Origin: Nitrobacter vulgaris
Lineage (GTDB): Bacteria > Pseudomonadota > Alphaproteobacteria > Rhizobiales > Xanthobacteraceae
Reading direction: 5' to 3'
Length of the DNA stretch: 64,000 nucleotides
Assembly (NCBI RefSeq): GCF_031453995.1
Contig: NZ_JAVDPZ010000018.1
Location: 10,630-74,629 of the forward strand
The notes beneath the pieces are model-generated. The model was not told the origin of the DNA and searched no databases. It worked only from the letters and a program-made list of their open reading frames with translations. Made by a program: the position numbers and the translations under genes. This document shows positions 53,665 to 62,665 of this stretch, one piece after another. The stretch's first letter is position 1. Each line of letters begins with the position of its first letter.

Positions 53665-54600
53665 TCAATCCGAACTATCGAAGAACCGATGCTTGCGCCC
53701 GTATGGGGGCAACAAGACGGACGGGAAATCGGCCGCGTAGCGCTTTTCTCTCTCAATTTGCTCGGGCTCGTGCGATGACGACATCAAAGGGCTCTCGATC
53801 GCCTTGCGATAGAGGTGCCACGTCGCATGACCGAGCAACGGCATCACAATCGTGAGGCCAAGGAAGAAGGGAATCGACCCGAGCGTCAGCAAGACAGCAA
53901 CGATCAGACCCCATTCCGCGGCCGCGATTGGATTCTTCGCGACCACGCGCATCGACGTCTGAATGGCATCGCTCATATCGGCGTGTTGATGAAGCATCAG
54001 CGGGAACGACACAATGCTGATGCACAGCGCGACGGCCGCGAACAGGAACCCGACGCCGACACCGATCATGATCATGCGCCAGCCCTCGGACGTGGCGAAG
54101 ACCTGCGTGAAGAAATCGGGCATTGCCGCTGCCGGGGTGTTGCCGAAGGTGGACACGTAGATCGCGTGCGCCGATACCACCCAGCCGACAAAGATAGCAA
54201 ACAACAGCGCGCCCAGTCCAAGCATCGATCCAAACGACGGCGCTCGTAGCACGCCGAACGCGTGCCAGGCGGAGGCTTCTTGGCCGAGTTCGCGCCGATA
54301 GCTCAGTTCATAAAGTCCTAGCGCCGCAAATGGCCCGATCAAGGCAAAGCCTGCGGCGATCGGAACCAGCATCGGCAAGACCGAGTAGCCGAGCACCATA
54401 CGCCACAGCAGAATTCCGATTATGGGATAGATAACGCAAAGGACGATGGCGTGGCTGGGAACCGCCTTGAAGTCTTCCCAGCCCAGCCGCAGGGCGTCAA
54501 GAAGGTCGGAGAAACCGATATGGCGGATCACGGGTCCGTCTACGGCGGCAGTTTCTGAGGGTGGGGGTGACGTGCCTTCGAGAGGATAATAAGTGGCCAT
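53665..54600 (-). CDS. DUF2189 membrane protein
   Basis: The 311-residue protein has about six membrane helices and DUF2189 signatures: VIRHIGFSDLLDALRLGWEDFKAVP, AGFALIGPFAALGLYELSYRRE, SFPLMLHQHADMSDAIQTSMRVVAKNP and IVMPLLGHATWHLYRKAI. The family resembles subunits associated with cytochrome oxidases, but its role is unproven to my knowledge. It starts ATG at 54600 with AGGGAGACAACGAAC upstream. It stands alone on the minus strand. Confidence 0.88.
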   Translation of the reverse strand: MATYYPLEGTSPPPSETAAVDGPVIRHIGFSDLLDALRLGWEDFKAVPSHAIVLCVIYPIIGILLWRMVLGYSVLPMLVPIAAGFALIGPFAALGLYELSYRRELGQEASAWHAFGVLRAPSFGSMLGLGALLFAIFVGWVVSAHAIYVSTFGNTPAAAMPDFFTQVFATSEGWRMIMIGVGVGFLFAAVALCISIVSFPLMLHQHADMSDAIQTSMRVVAKNPIAAAEWGLIVAVLLTLGSIPFFLGLTIVMPLLGHATWHLYRKAIESPLMSSSHEPEQIEREKRYAADFPSVLLPPYGRKHRFFDSSD

Positions 54601-54994
54601 GTTCGTTGTCTCCCTTTCGCGGGTCGATCTCTGGCCGCCGGAAGGCGCGAGTTCGCCCCTTCGGAAACGATCACGATCAAGACCAGACGCGAGAGCACAA
54701 CCAACCTGATCTTGCCGCGACCTGTAAGGTAACTCTAACTCCGATTTCTGATGTTAGTTGCTCACTCTTCAGTGAGTTTGTGCTGCGGGATGCATCGGTT
54801 ATTATTTGTGCGGATGGGGTGCGCGGCCAGGTCCATCCGGGATTGGCTGCGGATCTCCGACCAAAGACCCGCCGGTGGGTCTCCCTTGCCGGCGGGTTTT
54901 TGTCGAAGCTCGCGACGAGCAAAATAGCCCACCTGATGTGCGATGTGCTAGGCTGGTTGCAACCAGCACCCGACCACATTGAAGGAGACGCAAG
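54601..54994. other. Spacer with a terminator-like hairpin
   Basis: No gene with family resemblance was seen. The only structured element is the hairpin at 54867-54901. Confidence 0.5.
54867..54901 (+). terminator. Intrinsic terminator-like hairpin
   Basis: ACCCGCCGG and CCGGCGGGT form a 9-bp stem around a 13-base loop, followed by TTTTT. There is no annotated gene just upstream on the plus strand, so it may end a short RNA transcribed from about 54740-54860. Confidence 0.65.
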
Positions 54995-55225
54995 GTGATA
55001 GGACAGATAGCGTATGTGTCTATTACAGCGGGCCTTTCATATACCTTCGCTGTACTTGCTCTCAAAAGGCGCAAGCGGATCACGCTGGCGATAGAACAAG
55101 ACGCTGCGCCAGCTTTCCGTGATCTATTGGTTGAGAGTGGCCTCTTGTTTGCAAGTGGTCTTTTTGGCCTTTTAGCTGCATTTTATTTGGCTATCTGCGC
55201 GTCGAGATATTGGGTGAATTACTAG
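54995..55225 (+). CDS. Small two-helix membrane protein
   Basis: A 76-residue product begins at GTG with AAGGAG eight bases upstream. Two hydrophobic segments (QIAYVSITAGLSYTFAVLAL and LLFASGLFGLLAAFYLAICA) are separated by a basic loop (KRRKR). No family is recognised. The good ribosome site supports expression. Confidence 0.6.
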   Translation: MIGQIAYVSITAGLSYTFAVLALKRRKRITLAIEQDAAPAFRDLLVESGLLFASGLFGLLAAFYLAICASRYWVNY

Positions 55226-55994
55226 AGGACGTGAGACGTCGCCGTGCATCTTTGATTTGCCGCTCAGACACCCCAGCCGTTCTTGCGGCTGCTTCGGCAT
55301 TGCCTCTTCGCCGACAGCCCCGGCCCGCACATCAACGCAGGTCGCGACCAAAATCCACTCCTTAACGGTTTTGATCGACATGTCGGCTTTGGTGCCACGA
55401 AGCAGACACACCAATCCGAACCCGCACCAGATGACGATAGCGAGAATGATGCGACAAGGACCATTGCAGTACCAGCCTCAACCGTGGCGGATTGACGATC
55501 TGGAAGCCGGCGATTGACCTAGGATGAATGCGCGTCCTATGGCGACCGCTGTGTGCGTCATAGGCGAGCCACGTCGGACCGAGAATATGCCGCTCGAGTA
55601 CGAACACATGACCTCGCAGGGCGGCGACCGTGACGGGTGATAGGAACGTTATAGGACGGATCTGTGAGAACAAGATCGGCAAGCCGTTCTGCCAATACGC
55701 GGTCGTAGCCTCCCTGTTTATTCCCTGATATCCTCCTTCAGACAAATCACGGAAAGCGCTACGAGGCAGGCGTAAGTCACGATGGTCGCTATACGTCTCC
55801 TGTTTTTTGCAGGAAATTACCCTGTTTAGCCCCGTCACCATTTACGCAAAGATATCAATTAGATACACCTTGCTACTGCGGCTCGCTCAATTGTTCTTCA
55901 TTTGGGTAAGCATGGGGTAAGCAGTAGTAGACCGCTCCGGACGTTGGGTCGCAATGCGGCGCATGTCATTTTCTTATTTTGGGGGGCGACGGAA
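55226..55994. other. Spacer with a methyltransferase remnant
   Basis: No intact gene was found. The minus strand holds the fragment at 55630-55714. A further minus-strand frame (55172-55414) encodes a hydrophobic Trp/Cys segment but has no family resemblance. Confidence 0.45.
55630..55714 (-). pseudogene. Remnant of a site-specific DNA methyltransferase
   Basis: The codons read YDRVLAERLADLVLTDPSYN followed by VPITRH, matching the catalytic motif IV region (DPPYN, here DPSYN) of rhizobial ParB-like-domain DNA methyltransferases (LVxTDPPYNVPIDGH). Flanking frames are broken. Only this fragment is preserved. Confidence 0.5.
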
Positions 55995-56159
55995 ATGCTT
56001 CGAGGATTACGAAATCGGAGAGCCCTAAGCCTCGGAGCGATGGGCTTCGCCGCAGCGATTTTTCTCGCTATAGCGCTCATTTATATGTTCGGCGGATTCA
56101 GTCCGACTACATCATCGCCTCCAGCGCCGCCTGCAACAATGCCCGCGCCAACACAGTAG
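55995..56159 (+). CDS. Small single-helix membrane protein with Pro-rich tail
   Basis: A 54-residue frame starts MLRGLRNRRALSLG and has one hydrophobic helix (AMGFAAAIFLAIALIYMFGG), then a Ser/Pro tail (SPTTSSPPAPPATMPAPTQ). A G-rich stretch (GGGGGGCGACGGAA) precedes the ATG. A longer frame from 55902 is possible. No family is recognised. Confidence 0.45.
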   Translation: MLRGLRNRRALSLGAMGFAAAIFLAIALIYMFGGFSPTTSSPPAPPATMPAPTQ

Positions 56160-56413
56160 TCGTCGGCTCAATCATGCAGCGCGGAGTCGCGAGGCCAATT
56201 GTTCAATTGCAGCGGCTTCGTTGTCCTCGTTACCACCACCGTGAAAGCGGACGAACTCGCGCACCATGGACAGTTTCGAATGCGCCAGTTCAACATGATG
56301 CGATACTCGCAACATGGTAGCGAGGGGCAGATTATCGATGGTGAGTTTTTCTCAAATTGCGTTCGCAGTGATCTTGGTCGCTTCAATTCTCTGTGCCACC
56401 TGGACCGATGTTC

Positions 56414-57466
56414 TCAGTCGAATTTGATTTTGCTAATCAAACGGTTTTGGCGATCAAAAAAATAGGCTTCATACGATATTCCTTTCAGAGCATACACCTT
56501 TTCAATACTGACTTTTTCGGCGCCGTCTTGCAAAGATTGAACGTAGCGTTGTCGATCAACCGAAAGAGATGACAGCGGAACAGCGTTCTCGATTTCCAAG
56601 CCTTCGTCGTACCTAAGCTCCGCAAGATAGACCAAGGTATTCCAAGTTAATCGAGCGCTTAATTCTTCAGCCTTGATGGTCACTATTAGATCGGGATCAT
56701 TTGCAAGTTTAATATCGACAACCGCGCGGTTCAGCATCAATACGCCAGAAAGTACCATGGCGGTATATCCAGCTCGCATGAACAGTCCTCTGGATACACT
56801 AGGCAAAACGAATTTCATTAAGCCAGAGGAGAGAACAGCGGCCAGCGCCACGAGCAAGCCGATTTCTATGGTTTTGAGATGAAACAAACCCAATGACGCA
56901 TAAAGATAGAGCTTGATCAAATGGAGCAAGACTTCATTCGCGGCTCTGGTCGCGATGATTTCATCGTTGTCTAAACCGCAGCGAAAATAAAACCGATTAA
57001 ACAGGACACCAACCGCACCTGTCAGACCAGAAATGAAACCTGCCAAAAGGCCGACCAGTCTGATTTGCCATGGTGGAACAGTGAGCGATGCGGATGCGGT
57101 ATGTTTCGTTTCCTGCTTTCTAAAGAGCCAAAGTAGATTGGAGATTAGAAATAGGCTGATGCACAACTCTAGATACATCGGTTGAAGATAACTCAACATC
57201 TTCGCGCCTAAAATCACTCCCAACATAGCCGTCGGTAAGAACAACTTGGCGATATCCCAACGGATGACGCTAAAAAATATCCAGATTCGGGAAAAGGAGC
57301 TTGTTGCTGTTCCAAGGGTAAGCGCTGCTGGCACCTGGCTTAGCGGGAGTGAATAGCCAAGGATTGGGATCAGTAATAATCCGGCGCCACCGCCACAAAA
57401 TGCACTGAGAGAAAACGCAGTAAGCGCTGCAACAAAAAGAAAAAAGTAGATCATGGGGTCATCCAT
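56414..57466 (-). CDS. TauE/SafE-type sulfite exporter with C-terminal extension
   Basis: The 350-residue protein has eight or so membrane helices, with TauE/SafE features: FCGGGAGLLLIPIL and the second half FISGLTGAVGVLFNRFYFRCG. After about residue 258 comes a soluble tail. It has two strand-helix units (DLIVTIKAEELSARLTWNTLVYLAELRYDEGLE; YVQSLQDGAEKVSIEKVYAL) and ends FFDRQNRLISKIKFD. This tail, like a PepSY-type fold, is not usual for the family. The gene is visibly more AT-rich than its neighbours, suggesting transfer. It follows the histidine kinase gene on the same strand at some distance (265 bases). Confidence 0.8.
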   Translation of the reverse strand: MDDPMIYFFLFVAALTAFSLSAFCGGGAGLLLIPILGYSLPLSQVPAALTLGTATSSFSRIWIFFSVIRWDIAKLFLPTAMLGVILGAKMLSYLQPMYLELCISLFLISNLLWLFRKQETKHTASASLTVPPWQIRLVGLLAGFISGLTGAVGVLFNRFYFRCGLDNDEIIATRAANEVLLHLIKLYLYASLGLFHLKTIEIGLLVALAAVLSSGLMKFVLPSVSRGLFMRAGYTAMVLSGVLMLNRAVVDIKLANDPDLIVTIKAEELSARLTWNTLVYLAELRYDEGLEIENAVPLSSLSVDRQRYVQSLQDGAEKVSIEKVYALKGISYEAYFFDRQNRLISKIKFD

Positions 57467-57731
57467 TCTACCAAACGAAAATCGTGAGCTTCGGGTGTCC
57501 GTCGTAAGATGATTTGAGGCCGATCAGGCATTCTTGCGAAGAGAGGCACCAGCTCAGCAATGTATAGATCTGAAGCGCCCCAGATCTGATGCTGCAAGCG
57601 ATGGTGGCGAGAGCGCTGAACCGGGCGATGCGTGAACGCAGACGATGCCGATGTGCTGGACAACGTCATCAGAGACATACCTGGAAGCAGAAAAGTAGAG
57701 ATCGCCGACTCGCACCGAAGCATCTGGTCAT

Positions 57732-59024
57732 CTACGCAGAACACTGGTTGAAAATCATTGTGGCGACTGTGCCTTGAACGTCCGTTCGCCTCTGATGGAA
57801 CAGCCGGATGTTGTTACGATCCGCAGCCGCTTTGGCGATCGCCAAACCAAGGCCGCTTCCTTCAATCTCCTGCGGCGCGCCTCGATAAAAACGATCGTAG
57901 ATGAAAGGCATGACATCATTCGGGATGCCGGGTCCGCTGTCCATTACATCTATTCGGGGCTGATTTTCAGTGAGAGAGAGTTTCACCGTGACCACACTGT
58001 CCCGCGATGAATAGCAAATCGCATTGTCGATAAGAATCGACAGAATTTTTCGAACCGCGGTATCGTCTGCATCAACTGATGCGGGATCTGCGATGTCTCT
58101 CTCGAGATGAATTCCACTTGCGCGTGCCGAGGTGACAAACTCTGTGAGGATTGAGGTGATAAGAGCGGCAAGGTCGATCGTTCGATTGCAGACTGCGGGA
58201 CTGCCTTCAGATCTGGCCATTTCCAGCAGCTGGTTTGCCAAATGAGACGATCGTCGTACCCCATCACCGAGTTCGTTTGCCAATTCTCTGGATTGTTTAC
58301 TGAGGTCAGATGCCAGTAAATTGTCGGTCTGTATTTGCAGCGCTGCAAGGGGCGTCCGGAGTTCGTGAGCGGCGTCGGCAACGAAACGTCGCTGGGTTTC
58401 CAATGCCTGACGATAGCGCTCCACAAGTTGATTGATTGCTGCAATGAGCGGAACGATCTCGGTCGGTATGTCCGTGGGCTGAAGGGATTCGCGCACCTCG
58501 AGGCTTCGGTTGCCGATTGCAGATGATAGGCGATGAAATTCGCGCAGGGTTCGTCCGATGGACCAACGGATCAGAAGCCATGCGAGCGGCACCGCCAGCA
58601 GCAAAGGAAGTGCAGCGCCCTTGGCAGCAAACGCGGCAATCTCGCGGCGGGCACTCCAGGTTTGAGCAATCAGCGCGTTGTGGTGAGCAGTGCTCCATCG
58701 ATAGACACGCCAGGGTTGACCGTCTACGACAGCATCAGAAAGACCGGGTTGGGACGTCCACGGTATATCGACTGAAGGTCCGCCGTGGTAAACAATGGCC
58801 CCAGAGTGATCCCAGACGCGAACCACGAGCCGGTCTTCATCCTCCGTTTCAAAGTCCATTGGCGTTTTTTTACTGGTATTGATCGCAATTTCCTGCAACT
58901 GGGCATCGAGGAACTTGTTAGCTTCGTAGGTCACCAAGCCGAAAGATGCGGCTGCGGCAGCCAAGCAGAAAGCTGCCAGCAATGCCGTGATCGGAGCGAG
59001 TATTGTCCTCAGCAACGAATTCAT
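57732..59024 (-). CDS. Sensor histidine kinase (OmpR partner)
   Basis: The 430-residue kinase has two membrane helices (about 7-29 and 135-152), a periplasmic domain of about 100 residues, and the HisKA site FVADAAHELRTPLAALQIQ. The ATPase domain has ILIDNAICYSS, DSGPGIPNDVMPFIYDRFYRG and GSGLGLAIAKAAADRNN. It resembles QseC/TctE-type sensors. It overlaps the response regulator gene by four bases (ATGA). The signal is unknown; the adjacent TonB receptor and TauE genes suggest iron or sulfur-related input as a guess. Confidence 0.93.
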   Translation of the reverse strand: MNSLLRTILAPITALLAAFCLAAAAASFGLVTYEANKFLDAQLQEIAINTSKKTPMDFETEDEDRLVVRVWDHSGAIVYHGGPSVDIPWTSQPGLSDAVVDGQPWRVYRWSTAHHNALIAQTWSARREIAAFAAKGAALPLLLAVPLAWLLIRWSIGRTLREFHRLSSAIGNRSLEVRESLQPTDIPTEIVPLIAAINQLVERYRQALETQRRFVADAAHELRTPLAALQIQTDNLLASDLSKQSRELANELGDGVRRSSHLANQLLEMARSEGSPAVCNRTIDLAALITSILTEFVTSARASGIHLERDIADPASVDADDTAVRKILSILIDNAICYSSRDSVVTVKLSLTENQPRIDVMDSGPGIPNDVMPFIYDRFYRGAPQEIEGSGLGLAIAKAAADRNNIRLFHQRRTDVQGTVATMIFNQCSA

Positions 59025-59686
59025 GACTCGCCTTTGATAACCACCCAGCCTGCTCCACGGATGTTGTGGATCAAGTCCTTGCCGAACTTCTTTCGTAGGC
59101 CGTGTATGACGACATCGACCGCGTTGCTCTGGATTTCCTCGCCCCAGCCGTAAATTCGCATTTCAATTTGCGAGCGGGACAGAATGGTTCCGGGATGTTC
59201 CATCAGAGCATACAACACCGAGAACTCACGGGCGGACAGCGTTGCTTCGACGTCTCGGAAGGTCGCGACGTAAGTGGATGGATTCAGGGCAATGTCCTTG
59301 CTGGTCATCAATGCGCTGGTTCGAGCATTTGTTCGTCGAATCACGGCTCGAATCCGGGCCAGCAGGGTACGAAGGTCGAACGGCTTTATGAGGTAATCGT
59401 AGGCGCCGAGATCGAGGCCTGTCACGATATCCTCTACGTGATCTCGCGCCGTTATGATGAGGATGGGCGGCATTCTCCTGCTGCTTCGCATTGCCTTCAG
59501 GATTTCGAATCCCGACATCTCCGGAAGCCCGATATCGAGTAGCGCCGCCGCGTGCTCTGCGCGCGTGAGCGCAGCTAACCCGTCGGCCCCATCGCGGATC
59601 CAATCCACAGTCATGCCGTTTCGCCCAAGGCCTCGGACCAGCGCTTTGCCAAACATCGCATCGTCTTCGATCAATAGCAGGCGCAT
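59021..59686 (-). CDS. OmpR-type response regulator
   Basis: The 221-residue regulator has the receiver pocket LIEDDAMFGKAL (Asp 8-9), phospho-acceptor in AALLDIGLPEMSG (Asp51), and Lys in YDYLIKPFDLRTL. The C-terminal winged helix ends VVIHGLRKKFGKDLIHNIRGAGW. It is cotranscribed with the kinase. The four-fold CTAA-like repeats at 59791-59828, about 105 bases upstream, are its likely binding site. The TonB receptor gene on the other strand may share it. Confidence 0.93.
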   Translation of the reverse strand: MRLLLIEDDAMFGKALVRGLGRNGMTVDWIRDGADGLAALTRAEHAAALLDIGLPEMSGFEILKAMRSSRRMPPILIITARDHVEDIVTGLDLGAYDYLIKPFDLRTLLARIRAVIRRTNARTSALMTSKDIALNPSTYVATFRDVEATLSAREFSVLYALMEHPGTILSRSQIEMRIYGWGEEIQSNAVDVVIHGLRKKFGKDLIHNIRGAGWVVIKGES

Positions 59687-59790
59687 TGTAACCGTTGGCT
59701 TGTGGGGTGGACTCGAAAGTCAATCGCTATTTGCGAACTTCCACTCGCTTAGAGCTGGTTTTCGGGCTCGATCAATAGTCTCGATCATGA

Positions 59791-59828
59791 CCTAGAGACA
59801 TTCTAAATCCGATCTAATCTTCACCTAA
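59791..59828. promoter_or_regulatory. Four 11-bp-phased direct repeats (response-regulator site)
   Basis: CCTAG (59791), TCTAA (59802), TCTAA (59813) and CCTAA (59824) recur every 11 bases exactly. Such helically phased pentamer repeats are typical binding arrays for OmpR-family regulators. The array lies between the divergent response-regulator gene and the TonB receptor gene, 56 bases before the latter. Confidence 0.6.
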
Positions 59829-59883
59829 TTCTACTCTTGCAGAAGCATGCGCGAATTTATCGGGATTCGGGGGAATACGTCTT

Positions 59884-62205
59884 ATGACTAACGTAGGTTG
59901 CTGGGTTGCGCGCTTTGGTCGGCGCTCATTTCTTCTTTCAACGAGTGCCGTGGTCGCGTTTGGCGCCGGAATGTTGGCGAACAGCAGCTCCACGTTTGCA
60001 CAAGAATCGCGATCGTCCGACACGACATTGCCGAAGGTGACGATTGATGCGCCAACGCAGACACAGACCCGGCGTCGTCGCGCGTCAACTGCTGCACCGC
60101 GAACTGTAAGGTCGAGCCGTCAGGTCGCTGCTTCAGCACCCACGCCTAAACATATGCCGAGCGTGAACAGCCAGGACGCAAAGACAGGGCAGTCGGGCTA
60201 CATCACCCAGAGCATAACCACCGCGACGCGGACGAACACACCTCTCATCAACGTCCCCCAGTCCGTCACCGTGCTGACAAAGGAGTTCATCAAGGACACA
60301 GCCATCCTGTCGATCGGCGAGGCCACGCGCTACGTGCCGGGCGTGATCTACCATCAAGGCGAAGGCCATCGAGACGATCTCGTAATCCGTGGACAGCGGA
60401 CCAATGCAGATTTCTTCACAAATGGAATTCGGGACGACGTGCAGTATTTCCGCGATGTCTACAATCTCCAGCGGCTTGAGGTTCTGAAGGGCCCCAACGC
60501 TATGATTTTTGGACGCGGCGGCGGTGGCGGCGTGGTCAACCGGGTGTTGAAGGAGGCCGATGGCACGTCGGTTCGGGAGTTCACGGTCTGGGGAAATTCC
60601 TATCCGGGCGCGCGTATGACGGCCGACATCGGGCAGGCCATCAATGAGAATTGGGCGGCCCGTTTCAATGCAATGTATGAAAACACGAGTAGCTACCGAG
60701 ATTTTGTCCATCTCGATCGCTGGGCCGTCAATCCAACCGTCACTTTTGCACCAAACGATACCACGACGGTCAAGCTGAGCTATGAGCACCTGCACGATAA
60801 TCGGACCGTTGATCGTGGCGTCCCTTCGCAGATCCGCCCCGGCAACGCATTTCCGCGATTTCCATACGACACGTCGTCATCGACGTTCTTCGGCAATCCT
60901 CTTCTGAGCTATGCAATCGCTGACGTTGATATTGGTATGGCGATTATCGAGCACGATTTCGAAAACGGGTTCGCGGTCCGTAACGCTACTCAAGCGGCGA
61001 ATTACAACAAGTTCTATCAGAACGTTTTTCCGGGTGGCGGCGCCAATGCGGGCGCGGTTAACCTTGCTGGTACATCCAGCAATCTTTCATCTTACAATAA
61101 CGAAACGGACCGATCCAACCTCTTCAATCGAACGGACGTAACCTACAAGTTCGATGCCGGTTTGACGCGTCACACGGTCCTATTCGGAGGAGAGCTCGGT
61201 CGTCAGAGCGGTCTGAACTATCGTCAAAGCGGCTTCTTCAACGGCGTGGATTCGACGATCACTGTCGATCCAAGAAATCCTGTTTCCTATGTCCCCGTGA
61301 CGTTCAGAAACAACGGGGCTACGGATGCAAACAATACCTACAACCTCAATCTTGGCGCAGCCTTCCTTCAGGATCAGATTGAAATCACCCGCTATCTGCA
61401 ATTGATCGCTGGCGTGCGGTTCGATCATTTCGACCTCTCGTCACGAGATCGGCGGACCAACGTGGTGCTAGGCCGCGTTGACGATCTTGTGTCGCCGCGT
61501 GCGGGCATCGTTTACAAACCGATAGACAATCTGTCGATCTACGGCAGCTATAGTGTGTCGTACCTGCCGAGCGCTGGAGACCAATTCAGCGCGCTCAGTC
61601 CCGGATTGGTGATCGCACCGCCAGAAAAATTTGTGAACACCGAGATTGGGGTCAAGTACGATATCGTGCCTCGGCTTCAGTTTGCCGCCGCTGTGTATGA
61701 TCTCGATCGGACCAACCAACGTATCGCGGATCCAGTCAATATTGGGTTCTTTCTCCTCAACGGGCAGACCAAGACACGAGGCTTTGAGGCGTCCCTTGCC
61801 GGTTACATCACGGATGCATGGCAAGTCACTGGTGGGTATTCCTACACGGATGCTCGGATTGCAAACAATCTCTCGGCAACGATTGTTGCCGGAAACCGCG
61901 TAGGGCTCGTTCCCTATAATACCTTCTCCGTCTGGAACAAATATCAGTTCGATCCCATGTGGGCCGGAGGCATAGGCGTGATCCATTATTCGAACTTCTT
62001 TGCCTCGTCCGACAACACCGTCCGCCTTCCGGAGTTTACGCGTGTTGATGCCGCAGTCATCCTGACTTTGAACCCGACGTGGCGCGCTCAGCTGAACATC
62101 GAGAACTTGTTCGATCAAAAATACTTCTCGACCGCAGATGGTAACAATAACCTTATGCCCGGATCACCGCGTGTGTTCCGGCTGCAGGCCACAGCGAGAT
62201 TCTGA
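59884..62205 (+). CDS. TonB-dependent siderophore receptor
   Basis: The 773-residue outer-membrane receptor has a signal region with Arg-rich start and hydrophobic FLLSTSAVVAFGAGMLA, ending FAQ near 40. A variable Thr/Arg-rich linker follows, then the plug domain (about 115-240: NVPQSVTVLTKEFIKDT, GVIYHQGEGHRDDLVIRGQRT, LQRLEVLKGPNAMIFGRGGGGGVVN). The beta-barrel ends LINIENLFD-like LNIENLFDQKYFSTADG and the terminal VFRLQATARF. This is the FhuA/Fiu siderophore-receptor layout. Energy would come from ExbBD-TonB; exbB starts at 63720. A phased repeat array upstream suggests control by the divergent two-component system. Confidence 0.95.
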   Translation: MTNVGCWVARFGRRSFLLSTSAVVAFGAGMLANSSSTFAQESRSSDTTLPKVTIDAPTQTQTRRRRASTAAPRTVRSSRQVAASAPTPKHMPSVNSQDAKTGQSGYITQSITTATRTNTPLINVPQSVTVLTKEFIKDTAILSIGEATRYVPGVIYHQGEGHRDDLVIRGQRTNADFFTNGIRDDVQYFRDVYNLQRLEVLKGPNAMIFGRGGGGGVVNRVLKEADGTSVREFTVWGNSYPGARMTADIGQAINENWAARFNAMYENTSSYRDFVHLDRWAVNPTVTFAPNDTTTVKLSYEHLHDNRTVDRGVPSQIRPGNAFPRFPYDTSSSTFFGNPLLSYAIADVDIGMAIIEHDFENGFAVRNATQAANYNKFYQNVFPGGGANAGAVNLAGTSSNLSSYNNETDRSNLFNRTDVTYKFDAGLTRHTVLFGGELGRQSGLNYRQSGFFNGVDSTITVDPRNPVSYVPVTFRNNGATDANNTYNLNLGAAFLQDQIEITRYLQLIAGVRFDHFDLSSRDRRTNVVLGRVDDLVSPRAGIVYKPIDNLSIYGSYSVSYLPSAGDQFSALSPGLVIAPPEKFVNTEIGVKYDIVPRLQFAAAVYDLDRTNQRIADPVNIGFFLLNGQTKTRGFEASLAGYITDAWQVTGGYSYTDARIANNLSATIVAGNRVGLVPYNTFSVWNKYQFDPMWAGGIGVIHYSNFFASSDNTVRLPEFTRVDAAVILTLNPTWRAQLNIENLFDQKYFSTADGNNNLMPGSPRVFRLQATARF

Positions 62206-62259
62206 ACGTTTGAAGCAGTCGTGGCGCCGAGCATCAGCTGTTCAAATGGTGGTTGTTCG

Positions 62260-62640
62260 ATGAGCGAGATATTTGGTCTTCGAAACCATAACGTCACCGT
62301 AGACGGCTCATCGTTGAGTTTGACGTTCGACGGCAGGTGGGGCGAGCAAATTACGGTATCTATGCCCGCCGACCATTTGGACGCGCTTATGGCATCGCTT
62401 GGAAGAGTCAAACAAGAAGTGTCGATCAGGCAACGACCACAGAAACTAGTATTTAGCTTTCGAGGGCTGCAATCTTGGTCGGCTTCGAACGTCCCTGGTC
62501 AGGAGTATGTGTTTGTTATTCTCGATGGCTCTACTGCTCTGGCAGCGCCATACGCTGTGCCTCCGAAAATGGCAGAAGAGCTAGCTTCGGCGCTGTTGTC
62601 TGCCGCTGATGTCGCACGAAAGCAACGTCGGGACAATTGA
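62260..62640 (+). CDS. Hypothetical protein downstream of the TonB receptor
   Basis: The 126-residue product starts MSEIFGLRNHNVTVDGSSLS. The first part is beta-rich (LSLTFDGRWGEQITVSMPADHLDALMA) and the C-terminal part is helical. It has no signal peptide. It lies 54 bases after the receptor gene on the same strand and may be cotranscribed. No family is known to me. An alternative start at 62221 would add 13 residues. Confidence 0.6.
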   Translation: MSEIFGLRNHNVTVDGSSLSLTFDGRWGEQITVSMPADHLDALMASLGRVKQEVSIRQRPQKLVFSFRGLQSWSASNVPGQEYVFVILDGSTALAAPYAVPPKMAEELASALLSAADVARKQRRDN

Positions 62641-62665
62641 TCAACCTAGAAGAAGGTAACCCTAA

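Noticed and set aside
55172..55414. 80-residue minus-strand frame with a hydrophobic start
   Set aside because: It overlaps the well-supported gene at 54995-55225 and has no ribosome site or known family.
57451..57744. 97-residue minus-strand frame between the kinase and TauE genes
   Set aside because: Overlaps both neighbours slightly and shows no family motif or ribosome site. A real small gene cannot be excluded.
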